Under the pieces are notes generated by a model. It did no database searches. It saw only the letters and a program-made list of their open reading frames with translations, and was not told the origin of the DNA. From Bacteroidales bacterium (GTDB lineage Bacteria > Bacteroidota > Bacteroidia > Bacteroidales > UBA7960), in the NCBI GenBank assembly GCA_007130545.1, contig SLSG01000304.1:1-6673 (forward strand): a stretch of 6,673 bases of DNA. The letters run 5' to 3'. Positions 1 to 6,673 of the stretch are shown in pieces (positions within the stretch are counted from its first letter, which is position 1; each line of letters opens with the position of its first letter). The translations under genes were made by a program, and so were the position numbers.

Positions 1-1407
1 GGTCCGTGGGCACGTGACTTCTGGGGTTTCAATACCGAGGCACAGTTTCTGGCCAACCGCGGCTATGCTGTCTTGCAGATCAACTTCCGGGGCAGCACGG
101 GCTTCGGCAAGTCTTTCCTGAATGCAGGCAACCTGGAATGGGGAGACCTGATGCAGGACGACATTACCTGGGGGGTGAAGTACCTGATTGAACAGGGCAT
201 TGCCGACCCGGACCGCGTCGCCATCTATGGCGGCTCCTATGGCGGGTATGCCACACTGGCCGGACTGGCATTTACGCCGGATCTTTACGCTGCAGGGGTA
301 TCGTTTGTAGGCCCCTCCAACCTGATCACACTGCTCAACTCCATTCCGCCCTATTGGGAAGCCGCCCGCAAGGTGTTCCACGAGCGCATGGGAGACCCAT
401 CGACCGAAGAAGGCAGACAGCAGCTCATCAGGCAGTCGCCATTGTTTTCGGCCGACAAGATCGTGGCTCCCCTTATGGTGGTGCAGGGACAGAACGACCC
501 ACGGGTGAAGAAGACTGAAAGCGATCAGATCGTGGTGGCCCTGCGCGACCGCGGGTTCCCGGTGGAGTATCTGAATGCACCCGATGAAGGGCATGGCTTC
601 GCCCGGCCGGAGAACAACATGGCTTTCGTGGCCGCCAAGGAGCGCTTCCTTGCCAAACACATCGGAGGCAGATACCAGGAGGACATGCCTGCGCATATTG
701 CCCAAAGGCTGGAGGAGATTACGGTGGACGTGAATACCGTGACCTTGCCCGAAGAACTGAGTATGGAAGAGCGAAGCATGTCGCTCCAACCGGTGCGGTC
801 GCTGACCGAAGGGGAATTCGAGTATGCAATCAGCCTGAACATGATGGGTCAGGAGATGAACCTGAACCAGGTGGTCAGCATCAAAAAGGAGGACGACAAA
901 ATGGTCGTCGTGGAAACCTCCCAGACACCCATGGGCGAGGCGGTGGACAGAATAGAACTGGATGCATCCAGCCTGCAGCCCGTGAAGCGCTCTGTAAAGC
1001 AAGGAGCGACAGAGGTGAACATCGACTTTTCTGCCGGGAAGGCAGAGGGTAGCATTGTGGCTGGCGGACAAACCATTCCGGTGAACATCACGCTGGAATC
1101 TGAACTCTTTGCCGAAGGACCCGGCGCTTCGTTTGTATTGGGGACCTTGCCGCTGGCTGAGGGTTACCGCGCCGTTTACAGCACTACCGACCTGAACAGC
1201 ATGAAGGTGAAGTCTTTCAGGCTGGTTTCAAGCAAGGATAAGCTTGAGGATGGCCGGGAGGTGTGGAAAGTGGAAACTGCGCCGGCGGACGGAGCTCCGG
1301 GCGGTATGACCATCTGGTTTGACACCGAACGCTTTGTGCCGCTTCGCTATGAGCAAATTTTGCCCGAGGCAGGCGGAGCCAGGTTGGTGGGGGTGCTGGA
1401 GGAGTAA
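1..1407 (+). CDS. S9-family serine peptidase (prolyl oligopeptidase/DPP type), 5'-truncated, with C-terminal extension
   Basis: The reading frame is open from base 1, so the gene starts outside the window; the TTG at 73 lies inside the conserved domain and is not the start. The 468 visible residues begin in the alpha/beta-hydrolase domain (GPWARDFWGF, then NFRGSTGFGK at 28-37). The nucleophile elbow YGGSYGG gives Ser79, GQNDPR gives Asp166 and DEGHGF gives His198, so the Ser-Asp-His triad is complete. This family cleaves oligopeptides, often after proline, usually as exported enzymes in Bacteroidota; the signal peptide and beta-propeller would lie upstream and cannot be seen. The hydrolase domain ends near residue 221. 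About 245 further residues follow, rich in beta-strand-like segments, where this family normally stops. Their pattern (DRIELDASSLQPV at 316-328, TIWFDTERFVPLRYE at 437-451) resembles DUF3108-type beta domains, which is an inference. The gene converges on mutB across 44 bp. The peptidase call is secure; the substrate is unknown. Confidence 0.95.
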   Translation, partial: GPWARDFWGFNTEAQFLANRGYAVLQINFRGSTGFGKSFLNAGNLEWGDLMQDDITWGVKYLIEQGIADPDRVAIYGGSYGGYATLAGLAFTPDLYAAGVSFVGPSNLITLLNSIPPYWEAARKVFHERMGDPSTEEGRQQLIRQSPLFSADKIVAPLMVVQGQNDPRVKKTESDQIVVALRDRGFPVEYLNAPDEGHGFARPENNMAFVAAKERFLAKHIGGRYQEDMPAHIAQRLEEITVDVNTVTLPEELSMEERSMSLQPVRSLTEGEFEYAISLNMMGQEMNLNQVVSIKKEDDKMVVVETSQTPMGEAVDRIELDASSLQPVKRSVKQGATEVNIDFSAGKAEGSIVAGGQTIPVNITLESELFAEGPGASFVLGTLPLAEGYRAVYSTTDLNSMKVKSFRLVSSKDKLEDGREVWKVETAPADGAPGGMTIWFDTERFVPLRYEQILPEAGGARLVGVLEE

Positions 1408-1425
1408 GGCCGGGCTTTTTTTCGT

Positions 1426-1448
1426 AAGGCGGCGGAGACCACCGGCTT
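1426..1448 (-). terminator. Imperfect stem-loop just after mutB stop (possible transcript end)
   Basis: Read on the minus strand, the arms AAGCCGGTGG and CCGCCGCCTT enclose a TCT loop. They form eight Watson-Crick pairs, one G-T wobble and one C-C mismatch. The hairpin starts three bases after the mutB stop. Read on the plus strand the wobble becomes a C-A mismatch, so the fold suits the mutB transcript better. No U-run follows on that strand, so it is not a classical intrinsic terminator. It may stabilise the mRNA end or be chance in GC-rich sequence. Confidence 0.25.
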
Positions 1449-1451
1449 TGT

Positions 1452-3614
1452 CTATTCACTCCCCTTATGGGCTTCCAGCAGGATGGCCAGGATTTTGATG
1501 GCGGCCTCCGCAATCACGGTTCCGGGTCCGAATACACCGATTACCCCGGCATCGTAAAGGAACTGGTAGTCCTGCGGCGGAATGACCCCGCCCACGATGA
1601 CCATGATGTCGTCGCGCCCCTGGTTCTTCAATTCCTGAATGACCTGCGGGGCCAGTGTTTTATGCCCGGCTGCCAGGCTGGACATTCCAATGATGTGCAC
1701 GTCGTTTTCCACGGCTTGTTTGGCGGCCTCCTTCGGAGTCTGGAACAGGGGACCCACATCCACGTCAAAGCCGATATCGGCATAAGCGGTGGCTACCACC
1801 TTGGCGCCGCGGTCGTGCCCGTCCTGCCCCATTTTTGCGATCATGATACGCGGACGACGTCCTTCCAGTTTTGCGAAGTCGTCGGCCATCGCGCGGGCTT
1901 TTTGGAAGCTGTCGTTGTTTTCGATTTCCATGGAATACACTCCTGATATTGAACGGATGACGGCCTGGTAGCGGCCAAAAACCTTCTCGCATGCCAGGGA
2001 GATCTCTCCCAGCGAAGCCCGCTTGCGGGCAGCTTCCACGGCCAGTTCCAGCAGGTTGCCCTGCCCGGTTTCGCAGGCGGTGGTGATGGCATCCAGGGCG
2101 GCCTGCACCTCCTCATTGTTGCGCCCGGCGCGCAGCTTTTCAAGGCGCTTGATCTGGGAAGCCCTGACGGCGGTGTTGTCTACGTCGAGAATGTCGATGG
2201 GGTCTTCTTTTTCGCGGCGATAGCGGTTCACCCCCACAATGATGTCCTTGCCGCTGTCGATGCGGGCTTGCTTACGTGCGGAGGCTTCTTCGATCCGCAT
2301 CTTGGGAACGCCTGTTTCAATGGCCTTGGCCATCCCCCCGAGACTTTCGACTTCCTGGATAAGTTCCCAGGCACGCTTGGCGATCTCGTGGGTGAGGCTC
2401 TCCACATAATAGGATCCCGCCCAGGGGTCAATGGCCTTGCAGACGTTGGTCTCTTCCTGTATGTACAACTGGGTATTGCGGGCAATGCGTGCCGAGAAAT
2501 CGGTCGGCAGTGCGATGGCCTCGTCCAGCGCATTGGTGTGCAGCGACTGGGTGTGTCCAAGCACGGCACCCATGGCCTCGATGCAGGTGCGGGTCACATT
2601 GTTGTACGGGTCCTGCTCGGTAAGGCTCCAGCCGGAGGTCTGGCTGTGGGTGCGCAGCGCAAGGGACTTGTCGTTTTTCGGGTTGAACTGCTTGACGATC
2701 TTGGCCCAGAGCAGCCTGGCGGCACGCATCTTGGCAATCTCCATGAAATGGTTCATGCCGATGGCCCAGAAAAACGAAAGGCGGGGGGCAAAGGCATCGA
2801 TGTCCATTCCCGCATTCACCCCGGTACGCAAGTACTCCAGTCCGTCTGCCAGCGTATAGGCCAGCTCGATGTCACAGGTGGCACCGGCCTCCTGCATATG
2901 GTAGCCGCTGATCGAGATGGAGTTGAACCTGGGCATGTTTTTTGACGTGAACTCGAAGATGTCGGCGATGATCTTCATCGACGGCAATGGCGGGTAAATA
3001 TAGGTGTTGCGCACCATGAACTCTTTCAGGATGTCATTCTGTATCGTCCCGCTGAGCTTTTCCATGGGTACGCCCTGCTCTTCGGCTGCCACGATATAGA
3101 ATGCCATCACGGGCAATACCGCGCCGTTCATCGTCATTGAGACCGACATCTTGTCCAGTGGGATGTCGTCGAACAGGATTTTCATGTCGAGGATGGAGTC
3201 GATGGCTACACCAGCTTTCCCCACATCGCCGACCACCCTTTCGTGGTCAGAGTCATAACCGCGGTGGGTGGCCAGGTCAAATGCCACAGACAATCCTTTC
3301 TGCCCGGCTGCAAGGTTGCGGCGGTAAAACGCATTCGATTCCTCTGCAGTGGAGAACCCGGCATACTGGCGGATGGTCCAGGGACGCATTACATACATGG
3401 TGCTGTATGGCCCCCTGAGAAAAGGCGGCAGTCCGGCCGCATAATTCAGGTGCTCCATCTCCAGCAAGTCCTCTGCGGCATACACGGGTTTGACCCGGAT
3501 CTGCTCAGCCGTCTGCCAGCAGGAAGTGTTCTTGTGCTCTTTTTCCCATTGACGAAAATCGGTTTGCTTTTTTTCGTCGGATCGGTAAGAAATGTTCTTG
3601 AACGAGGGGCGCAT
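1452..3614 (-). CDS. mutB: Methylmalonyl-CoA mutase large (catalytic) subunit
   Basis: This 720-residue protein is the cobalamin-binding, catalytic subunit of methylmalonyl-CoA mutase. It interconverts (R)-methylmalonyl-CoA and succinyl-CoA in the cytoplasm by a radical rearrangement. The N-terminal TIM barrel carries RGPYSTMY at 67-74 (Tyr74 matches the substrate-site tyrosine of characterised mutases), MRPWTIRQYAGFST at 76-89, GTIQNDILKEF at 189-199 and SGYHMQEAGA at 236-245 (His239 in the active site). The C-terminal B12 domain, about 585-715, has all three base-off/His-on motifs: DGHDRG at 598-603 with the cobalt ligand His600, SxL at 645-647 and GG at 675-676, with the usual spacings. 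Length is normal for the family. The ATG at 3614 is the first start after an in-frame stop at 3651-3653; no Shine-Dalgarno is visible, which is common in Bacteroidota. It lies 32 bases downstream of mutA and is probably co-transcribed with it. No frameshift or missing key residue was seen. Confidence 0.98.
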   Translation of the reverse strand: MRPSFKNISYRSDEKKQTDFRQWEKEHKNTSCWQTAEQIRVKPVYAAEDLLEMEHLNYAAGLPPFLRGPYSTMYVMRPWTIRQYAGFSTAEESNAFYRRNLAAGQKGLSVAFDLATHRGYDSDHERVVGDVGKAGVAIDSILDMKILFDDIPLDKMSVSMTMNGAVLPVMAFYIVAAEEQGVPMEKLSGTIQNDILKEFMVRNTYIYPPLPSMKIIADIFEFTSKNMPRFNSISISGYHMQEAGATCDIELAYTLADGLEYLRTGVNAGMDIDAFAPRLSFFWAIGMNHFMEIAKMRAARLLWAKIVKQFNPKNDKSLALRTHSQTSGWSLTEQDPYNNVTRTCIEAMGAVLGHTQSLHTNALDEAIALPTDFSARIARNTQLYIQEETNVCKAIDPWAGSYYVESLTHEIAKRAWELIQEVESLGGMAKAIETGVPKMRIEEASARKQARIDSGKDIIVGVNRYRREKEDPIDILDVDNTAVRASQIKRLEKLRAGRNNEEVQAALDAITTACETGQGNLLELAVEAARKRASLGEISLACEKVFGRYQAVIRSISGVYSMEIENNDSFQKARAMADDFAKLEGRRPRIMIAKMGQDGHDRGAKVVATAYADIGFDVDVGPLFQTPKEAAKQAVENDVHIIGMSSLAAGHKTLAPQVIQELKNQGRDDIMVIVGGVIPPQDYQFLYDAGVIGVFGPGTVIAEAAIKILAILLEAHKGSE

Positions 3615-3646
3615 ATGAATGGGCGTTGATTTTGTTTGGGATGTAC

Positions 3647-5497
3647 TTAATTAATGTCAAGGATGGCATTGAACCTGGAAAGGGCCTCCAGCGCATTGGT
3701 GCGCAGGTGGATGAAATGTCCGACACCGGCCTGGTCCAGTTGCTCCATGAGCTCCCTGGGGTTGCCTGCCACGACGACCTGGGTCTTTGGGGCTGCCTTT
3801 TTAATCTGTGCGACAGACTCCAGGAGTTCGGCATATTCTTCATCGCTGCTGCAAAGCACAACAATGTCTGCCTTGTACGCCAGGGCGTCTTTCACCCCGT
3901 CGGCCGGGTTTTTGTATCCGGCGCCTTCCCTGATCTCATATCCGGCCACGCCGAAAAAGTTGGTGCTGAAACCGGCCCGGGCTTTTCTCATGACCAGGTT
4001 GCCATATGTCAGCAGGAAAACCTTCGGGGTGTCAAAACCCTTTTGTTCGTGGTTTTCCACGGCCAGCCGGATGGCTTCAAACGCCTGGGGTCCGCGATAG
4101 GGCCTCAGTCCGCCAAGGTCTTCCACCCTCGCTGTGGGCTGCAGCTTGTCCAGCATCCGCTCGCCTGCACTGGGGTATTGGTTGGTGCCTATGAATACCT
4201 GCTTGCGCATCGCAATGTCCATGTCGCGCTTCTGGCAGGTTTTTTCGATGGCTTCCCTGATGAACCCGGTTTCAACGGCAGACACAAAACCACCCATTTC
4301 CTCGGTGGCCACGAACAAGTCCCACGCAGCAGAGGCGATGGAGTCGGTCAGGGTTTCAATATAGTAGGAGCCGGCGGCCGGGTCGACCACCTTGCTGAAG
4401 TAAGACTCATGCTTGAGTACAATCTGCTGGTTGCGCGCCACGCGCAGGGAGAAGTCGTCAGACTTCTTAAAGGTGATATCGAAGGGGTTTACGGTGATGC
4501 TGTCAACACCTGCAATGGCCGCTGACATGGCTTCTGTGGTGGTACGAAGCAAATTCACGTAAGGGTCATAAACGCTTTTGTTCCAGGTGGAGGTGACCAT
4601 GTGCAGGCTGATCTTGCGGGCACTTTCGGTGGCCGGCTTGTACTGCTCCACGATCTTTGACCACAGGATCTTCACGGCCCTCAGCTTGGCGATCTCCAGG
4701 AAGTAATTTGAGCCGACTGCCAGGCGGAACTGCATCAGGGGGGTGATCTCGTCCACCCGGAAACCCTTGGACGTCAAAGTTGCCAGGTATTCGTTGCCTT
4801 GTGAAAGGCTGAATGCAAGCTCCTGAACAATGCTGGCCCCGGCATTGTGGTAATGCTGCCCGTTCACGGTGATGACCCGGAAGGCGGGTTGTTTGGTCAT
4901 GGCTGACTTGAGAAGCGAAACCGCCTGCTCCATATTCTCTCCCAGGTTGCCATAGGGCTGGCCATACAAGAGGAAATACCCCAGCGGGTCAAAGTTCAGG
5001 GAACCCCGGCACTGCTTGCCTTCGGCTATTTCGAGGAATTGGTTGAGCAGGGTCGGATAGTCCTTGCCGTGGATGAAGTGGACGGCTGTGCGGGACGGAT
5101 CGATTCCCTCCAGCAATGCCGCGATCTGGCTCTTGTTCTCTGCTCCCAGTGCATTCAGTCCGACTGCCTGCACCCCCTTTTCAATGGCATTTCTGGCCAA
5201 TGCGTTCGCTGCCGTGATATCCTCCTCCTCGAAGTCCTGCCGGATGTCCCAGTCATTGTCCCGGGTTTTGGTGCCGCGGACGAACGGGGCTTCACCGGGC
5301 AGGGTGCCCACATGGCTGAGTGACTCCAGGTGCTCAGAGCGGTAGTATGGACGGGCTGTGATCCCGTCGGTGGTTTTCCAGACCAGGCGCTTCTCGTAAT
5401 CGGCACCCTTCAGGTCTTCGTGAATCTTTTCTTCCCATTCCTGCGTACTAACAGCGGGAAAATCCTTCAGAAACTCAGGCTTTTTTTCTTGCTCCAT
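3647..5497 (-). CDS. mutA: Methylmalonyl-CoA mutase small (non-catalytic) subunit
   Basis: This 616-residue protein is the small subunit that pairs with MutB. It is a diverged duplicate of the large subunit with the same barrel-plus-B12-fold plan. Shared landmarks include GQHYHNAGASIVQELAFSLS at 213-232 (the counterpart of MutB SGYHMQEAGA), SNYFLEIAKLRAVKILW at 263-279 and DPAAGSYYIETLTD at 372-385. In the C-terminal domain, the position of MutB's DGHDRG is occupied by LVMRKA at 501-506, with Met503 where the cobalt-ligating histidine should be. It therefore cannot bind cobalamin in the catalytic mode, as is normal for this subunit. Translation starts at ATG 5497; the only purine-rich stretch, GAGG, sits about one base before the ATG, too close to be a normal ribosome site. 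The gene is first in a two-gene operon read from the promoter at 5521-5550. Neither a mutase chaperone GTPase nor an epimerase gene is adjacent. Confidence 0.96.
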   Translation of the reverse strand: MEQEKKPEFLKDFPAVSTQEWEEKIHEDLKGADYEKRLVWKTTDGITARPYYRSEHLESLSHVGTLPGEAPFVRGTKTRDNDWDIRQDFEEEDITAANALARNAIEKGVQAVGLNALGAENKSQIAALLEGIDPSRTAVHFIHGKDYPTLLNQFLEIAEGKQCRGSLNFDPLGYFLLYGQPYGNLGENMEQAVSLLKSAMTKQPAFRVITVNGQHYHNAGASIVQELAFSLSQGNEYLATLTSKGFRVDEITPLMQFRLAVGSNYFLEIAKLRAVKILWSKIVEQYKPATESARKISLHMVTSTWNKSVYDPYVNLLRTTTEAMSAAIAGVDSITVNPFDITFKKSDDFSLRVARNQQIVLKHESYFSKVVDPAAGSYYIETLTDSIASAAWDLFVATEEMGGFVSAVETGFIREAIEKTCQKRDMDIAMRKQVFIGTNQYPSAGERMLDKLQPTARVEDLGGLRPYRGPQAFEAIRLAVENHEQKGFDTPKVFLLTYGNLVMRKARAGFSTNFFGVAGYEIREGAGYKNPADGVKDALAYKADIVVLCSSDEEYAELLESVAQIKKAAPKTQVVVAGNPRELMEQLDQAGVGHFIHLRTNALEALSRFNAILDIN

Positions 5498-5503
5498 GCC
5501 TCA

Positions 5504-5544
5504 ATTGGTTAAAAACGCCACAAAATTACAACTTATTAACCAAT
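5504..5544. promoter_or_regulatory. 9-bp inverted repeat flanking the mutA -7 element (possible operator)
   Basis: ATTGGTTAA at 5504-5512 and its exact reverse complement TTAACCAAT at 5536-5544 lie 32 bp apart centre to centre, about three helical turns. The promoter -7 element at 5521-5528 falls between them. One arm lies between the -33 and -7 elements, the other in the short leader just before the mutA start codon. Since the upstream arm should not be transcribed from this promoter, a DNA operator fits better than an mRNA hairpin. The sequence is AT-rich, so chance is possible, and no regulator is visible nearby. Confidence 0.3.
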
Positions 5545-5550
5545 CGGCAA
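5521..5550 (-). promoter_or_regulatory. Bacteroidota-type promoter for mutA-mutB
   Basis: On the minus strand, TTG (5550-5548) is followed after 19 bases by TAATTTTG (5528-5521). The latter is an exact match to the TAnnTTTG -7 element recognised by the Bacteroidota primary sigma factor; the upstream TTG fits the TTTG/TTG -33 element, and the spacing is typical. Transcription should begin near 5513-5516, giving a leader of only about 16-19 nt. That is too short for a cobalamin riboswitch. The start site is inferred from the motif alone. Confidence 0.65.
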
Positions 5551-5569
5551 GGGAGAACGGCTTCTGATA

Positions 5570-6409
5570 TTACCGGACCCTTGCACGCAGGGGATGCCTG
5601 AGTCCGCGGAAGTCGGAAAGCTCCATCCGGATATTGCCCACAACCAGTCCGGATTCGATCAGAATGGGGACTTTGTTGCGGTCATCCGAGATCCACATGG
5701 TCATGGGGTAGGGCTGGCTGAAAACCTGTCCCTCAAGAACTTCCGGCTTGAATTTCAAAGTGTTGAAGGTGCCCAGGCGGGTGGTCACCTGTTCCCTTCC
5801 CTCGTAGACAATCCGGGATACATACACGGTATCCCCGAAAAAGAAGTCCACCGAAAAGGCATCCCCCGGCCCGGAGCTGGAGACATCGAAAGTCCGGGCA
5901 AAGTAGAATGCGGAGATCAGGTCCTGCGTATAGGGCATGATCTCGGTGGTGGCCCTGTTGCTGACAGCCTTGCCCCCGATGTGGTCAAAGGACACCTGTT
6001 CGTCGCGGCTGTAATTTCCCTCGCGGATGTTTCTGGAAAACCGCAGAGGCGCGATGGCCGAATTGTCGATGTATGTGTCGTAGCGGTTTTCGACCTTGAA
6101 AAAAAAGTTGAACAGTCCCCGGCTGTTTACCAATCCGACTACATGCATCGTGGGCCTGCCGCTGACAAACATCGTGGTGGGCTGTACCTCCAGGGAGGCT
6201 TCGCCGGCACGGACATTTCCCGTAAGCCGGCTGTTGTAGTAAACCGTGAACTCTATCCTTTCCCCGCGGTCAAACACCGTGTTCTCCAGGGCCCGCATTC
6301 CCTTTCCGTTTTCACCGCCGGCATGCAGCGGCCCGACTCCGGCGGGGAGTAACAGCATCGATGCGAAGCATGCAAGAGTGACAAACAGGATCGGTTTGAA
6401 CAGGCTCAT
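5570..6409 (-). CDS. Secreted DUF3108-type protein of unknown function
   Basis: This 279-residue protein has an N-terminal signal peptide: Lys5, a hydrophobic core through about residue 22, and a likely signal peptidase I cut after LHA at 28-30. Cys14 lies too early and lacks a proper lipobox, so a lipoprotein is unlikely. The mature part, about 31-279, has the DUF3108 pattern: an early FTVYYNSRLTGNVRAGEASLEV strand pair near 54-75, IAPLRFSRNIREGNY at 119-133, TQDLISAFYFAR at 161-172, and a C-terminal block with TRLGTFNTLKFKPEV at 210-224, MTMWISDDRNKVPILIES at 236-253 and a final VGNIRMELSDF. The family forms a beta-rich periplasmic or outer-membrane-associated fold; its biochemical role is not established. 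The ATG at 6409 fits the signal peptide well, and no Shine-Dalgarno precedes it. It reads toward mutA with 72 bp between them, and the mutA promoter lies in that gap, so mutA need not depend on it. No terminator is evident after the stop. Confidence 0.85.
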   Translation of the reverse strand: MSLFKPILFVTLACFASMLLLPAGVGPLHAGGENGKGMRALENTVFDRGERIEFTVYYNSRLTGNVRAGEASLEVQPTTMFVSGRPTMHVVGLVNSRGLFNFFFKVENRYDTYIDNSAIAPLRFSRNIREGNYSRDEQVSFDHIGGKAVSNRATTEIMPYTQDLISAFYFARTFDVSSSGPGDAFSVDFFFGDTVYVSRIVYEGREQVTTRLGTFNTLKFKPEVLEGQVFSQPYPMTMWISDDRNKVPILIESGLVVGNIRMELSDFRGLRHPLRARVR

Positions 6410-6487
6410 GAACAGTAATTTAATGAAAATTCCCTAAATAAAAACGAGGATACAGACATTAAATTACAAAAGTCGTTCCAAGATTGC

Positions 6488-6560
6488 CGCGGGCCGGACC
6501 TCCTGCTGCCGCTCGCCATGCTCCTGCTTTGCGCGGGCCGGACATCTGCTGCCGCTCGCC
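6488..6560. repeat. Imperfect direct repeat, two ~30-bp copies with 44-bp period
   Basis: Copy one is 6488-6517 and copy two is 6532-6560. Both begin CGCGGGCCGGAC and end TGCTGCCGCTCGCC, differing only in a short middle part (one substitution and one base of length). A 14-base spacer, which itself echoes the copy core (CTCCTGCTT), separates them. The 44-bp period is not a multiple of three, so the repeat is not preserved in one reading frame and is unlikely to be a protein repeat. It sits at an abrupt change from AT-rich leader DNA to GC-rich sequence upstream of the DUF3108 gene. Confidence 0.75.
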
Positions 6561-6593
6561 CTTATCCCGGGGGGCGCTCCTCAAATTTTATAA

Positions 6594-6667
6594 GGCGACA
6601 CGGATCCGCGCTGAGAACCTTGGCTGCCTGAAAGGCAGGCGCAGTTCGAAGCGTGGATCTGTGCGCC
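6594..6667 (+). repeat. Long nested hairpin / palindromic intergenic element
   Basis: GGCG (6594-6597), a bulged A, and CACGGATCCGCGCT (6599-6612) pair with AGCGTGGATCTGTG (6650-6663) and CGCC (6664-6667). That is an 18-bp stem with 16 Watson-Crick and two G-T pairs. Inside it, GAAC (6615-6618) pairs with GTTC (6644-6647), and at the tip CTGCC (6624-6628) pairs with GGCAG (6634-6638) around a TGAAA loop, with an alternative GCCTG/CAGGC pairing. The two wobbles become A-C mismatches on the other strand, so an RNA read rightward would fold better. No U-run follows within the window, so it is not an obvious terminator. It could be a palindromic repeat element, the end of a mobile element or a small structured RNA. 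It does not match an RNA family I recognise. Confidence 0.6.
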
Positions 6668-6673
6668 GGGTAA

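Noticed and set aside
73..1407. TTG at 73 as the start of the peptidase gene
   Set aside because: The frame is open back to base 1 and the 24 preceding codons encode conserved S9 sequence, so the gene is truncated by the window edge.
1408..1422. GGCCGGGC followed by seven T as a rho-independent terminator for the peptidase gene
   Set aside because: No upstream arm at a usable distance pairs with GGCCGGGC. The only match, GCCCG near 1363, leaves a loop of more than 40 nt.
2268..2945. 225-codon plus-strand open frame opposite mutB
   Set aside because: It is the mirror image of conserved barrel-coding sequence and shows no recognisable protein features.
3626..4525. 299-codon plus-strand open frame opposite mutA
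   Set aside because: It is an antisense shadow of a well-conserved gene in GC-biased codons. It has no family signature and no independent promoter or context.
5498..5569. Cobalamin riboswitch upstream of mutA
   Set aside because: The gap is 72 bp and the inferred leader under 20 nt, far shorter than a cobalamin aptamer, and no B12-box-like sequence is present.
5594..6352. 252-codon plus-strand open frame opposite the DUF3108 gene
   Set aside because: The minus-strand frame has a signal peptide and family pattern. The plus-strand frame has neither.
6410..6479. Promoter for the DUF3108 gene
   Set aside because: The region is AT-rich and contains TTTTG and several TAnnTT-like strings on the minus strand, but no pair has both a good TAnnTTTG match and about 19-bp spacing.
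6463..6672. Stop-free plus-strand frame of 70 codons running to the right edge
   Set aside because: It has no ATG, runs through the direct repeats (period not divisible by three) and the hairpin, and its translation is low-complexity Arg/Ala/Pro-rich. The open frame is explained by GC-rich sequence.

Overview
The window looks like chromosomal DNA from a member of the Bacteroidota. The evidence is a promoter of the TTG / TAnnTTTG type characteristic of that phylum upstream of mutA, the absence of convincing Shine-Dalgarno sequences before the starts, and a separate-gene mutA–mutB layout. Overall G+C looks moderately high for the group, by eye. The assignment is an inference from these features, not from a database match.

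Layout. Positions 1-1407 (+) hold the C-terminal part of an S9-family (prolyl oligopeptidase/dipeptidyl peptidase type) serine peptidase. It enters from the left edge and carries an unusual C-terminal extension of about 245 residues. A 44-bp convergent junction follows, containing an imperfect stem-loop. Positions 1452-3614 and 3647-5497 (both -) are mutB and mutA, the large and small subunits of adenosylcobalamin-dependent methylmalonyl-CoA mutase. They are transcribed mutA then mutB, with a 32-nt spacer. Upstream of mutA, a 72-bp gap carries a good match to the Bacteroidota promoter and a 9-bp inverted repeat that brackets its -7 element. Positions 5570-6409 (-) encode a secreted DUF3108-type protein. 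The remaining 264 bp have no convincing gene. They begin AT-rich, then turn GC-rich and hold a direct repeat of about 30 bp with a 44-bp period, followed by a long nested hairpin that ends six bases before the window edge.

How the genes fit together. MutA and MutB form one heterodimeric enzyme that interconverts succinyl-CoA and (R)-methylmalonyl-CoA. This is the central step of propionate formation or propionate/odd-chain/branched-chain breakdown. The peptidase and the DUF3108 protein both appear to be envelope or periplasmic proteins with no obvious metabolic link to the mutase.

The protein-coding content is ordinary and I do not see a new multi-gene system. The parts most worth a second look are the structured, repeat-bearing stretch at the right end, the dyad around the mutA promoter, and the C-terminal extension of the peptidase.
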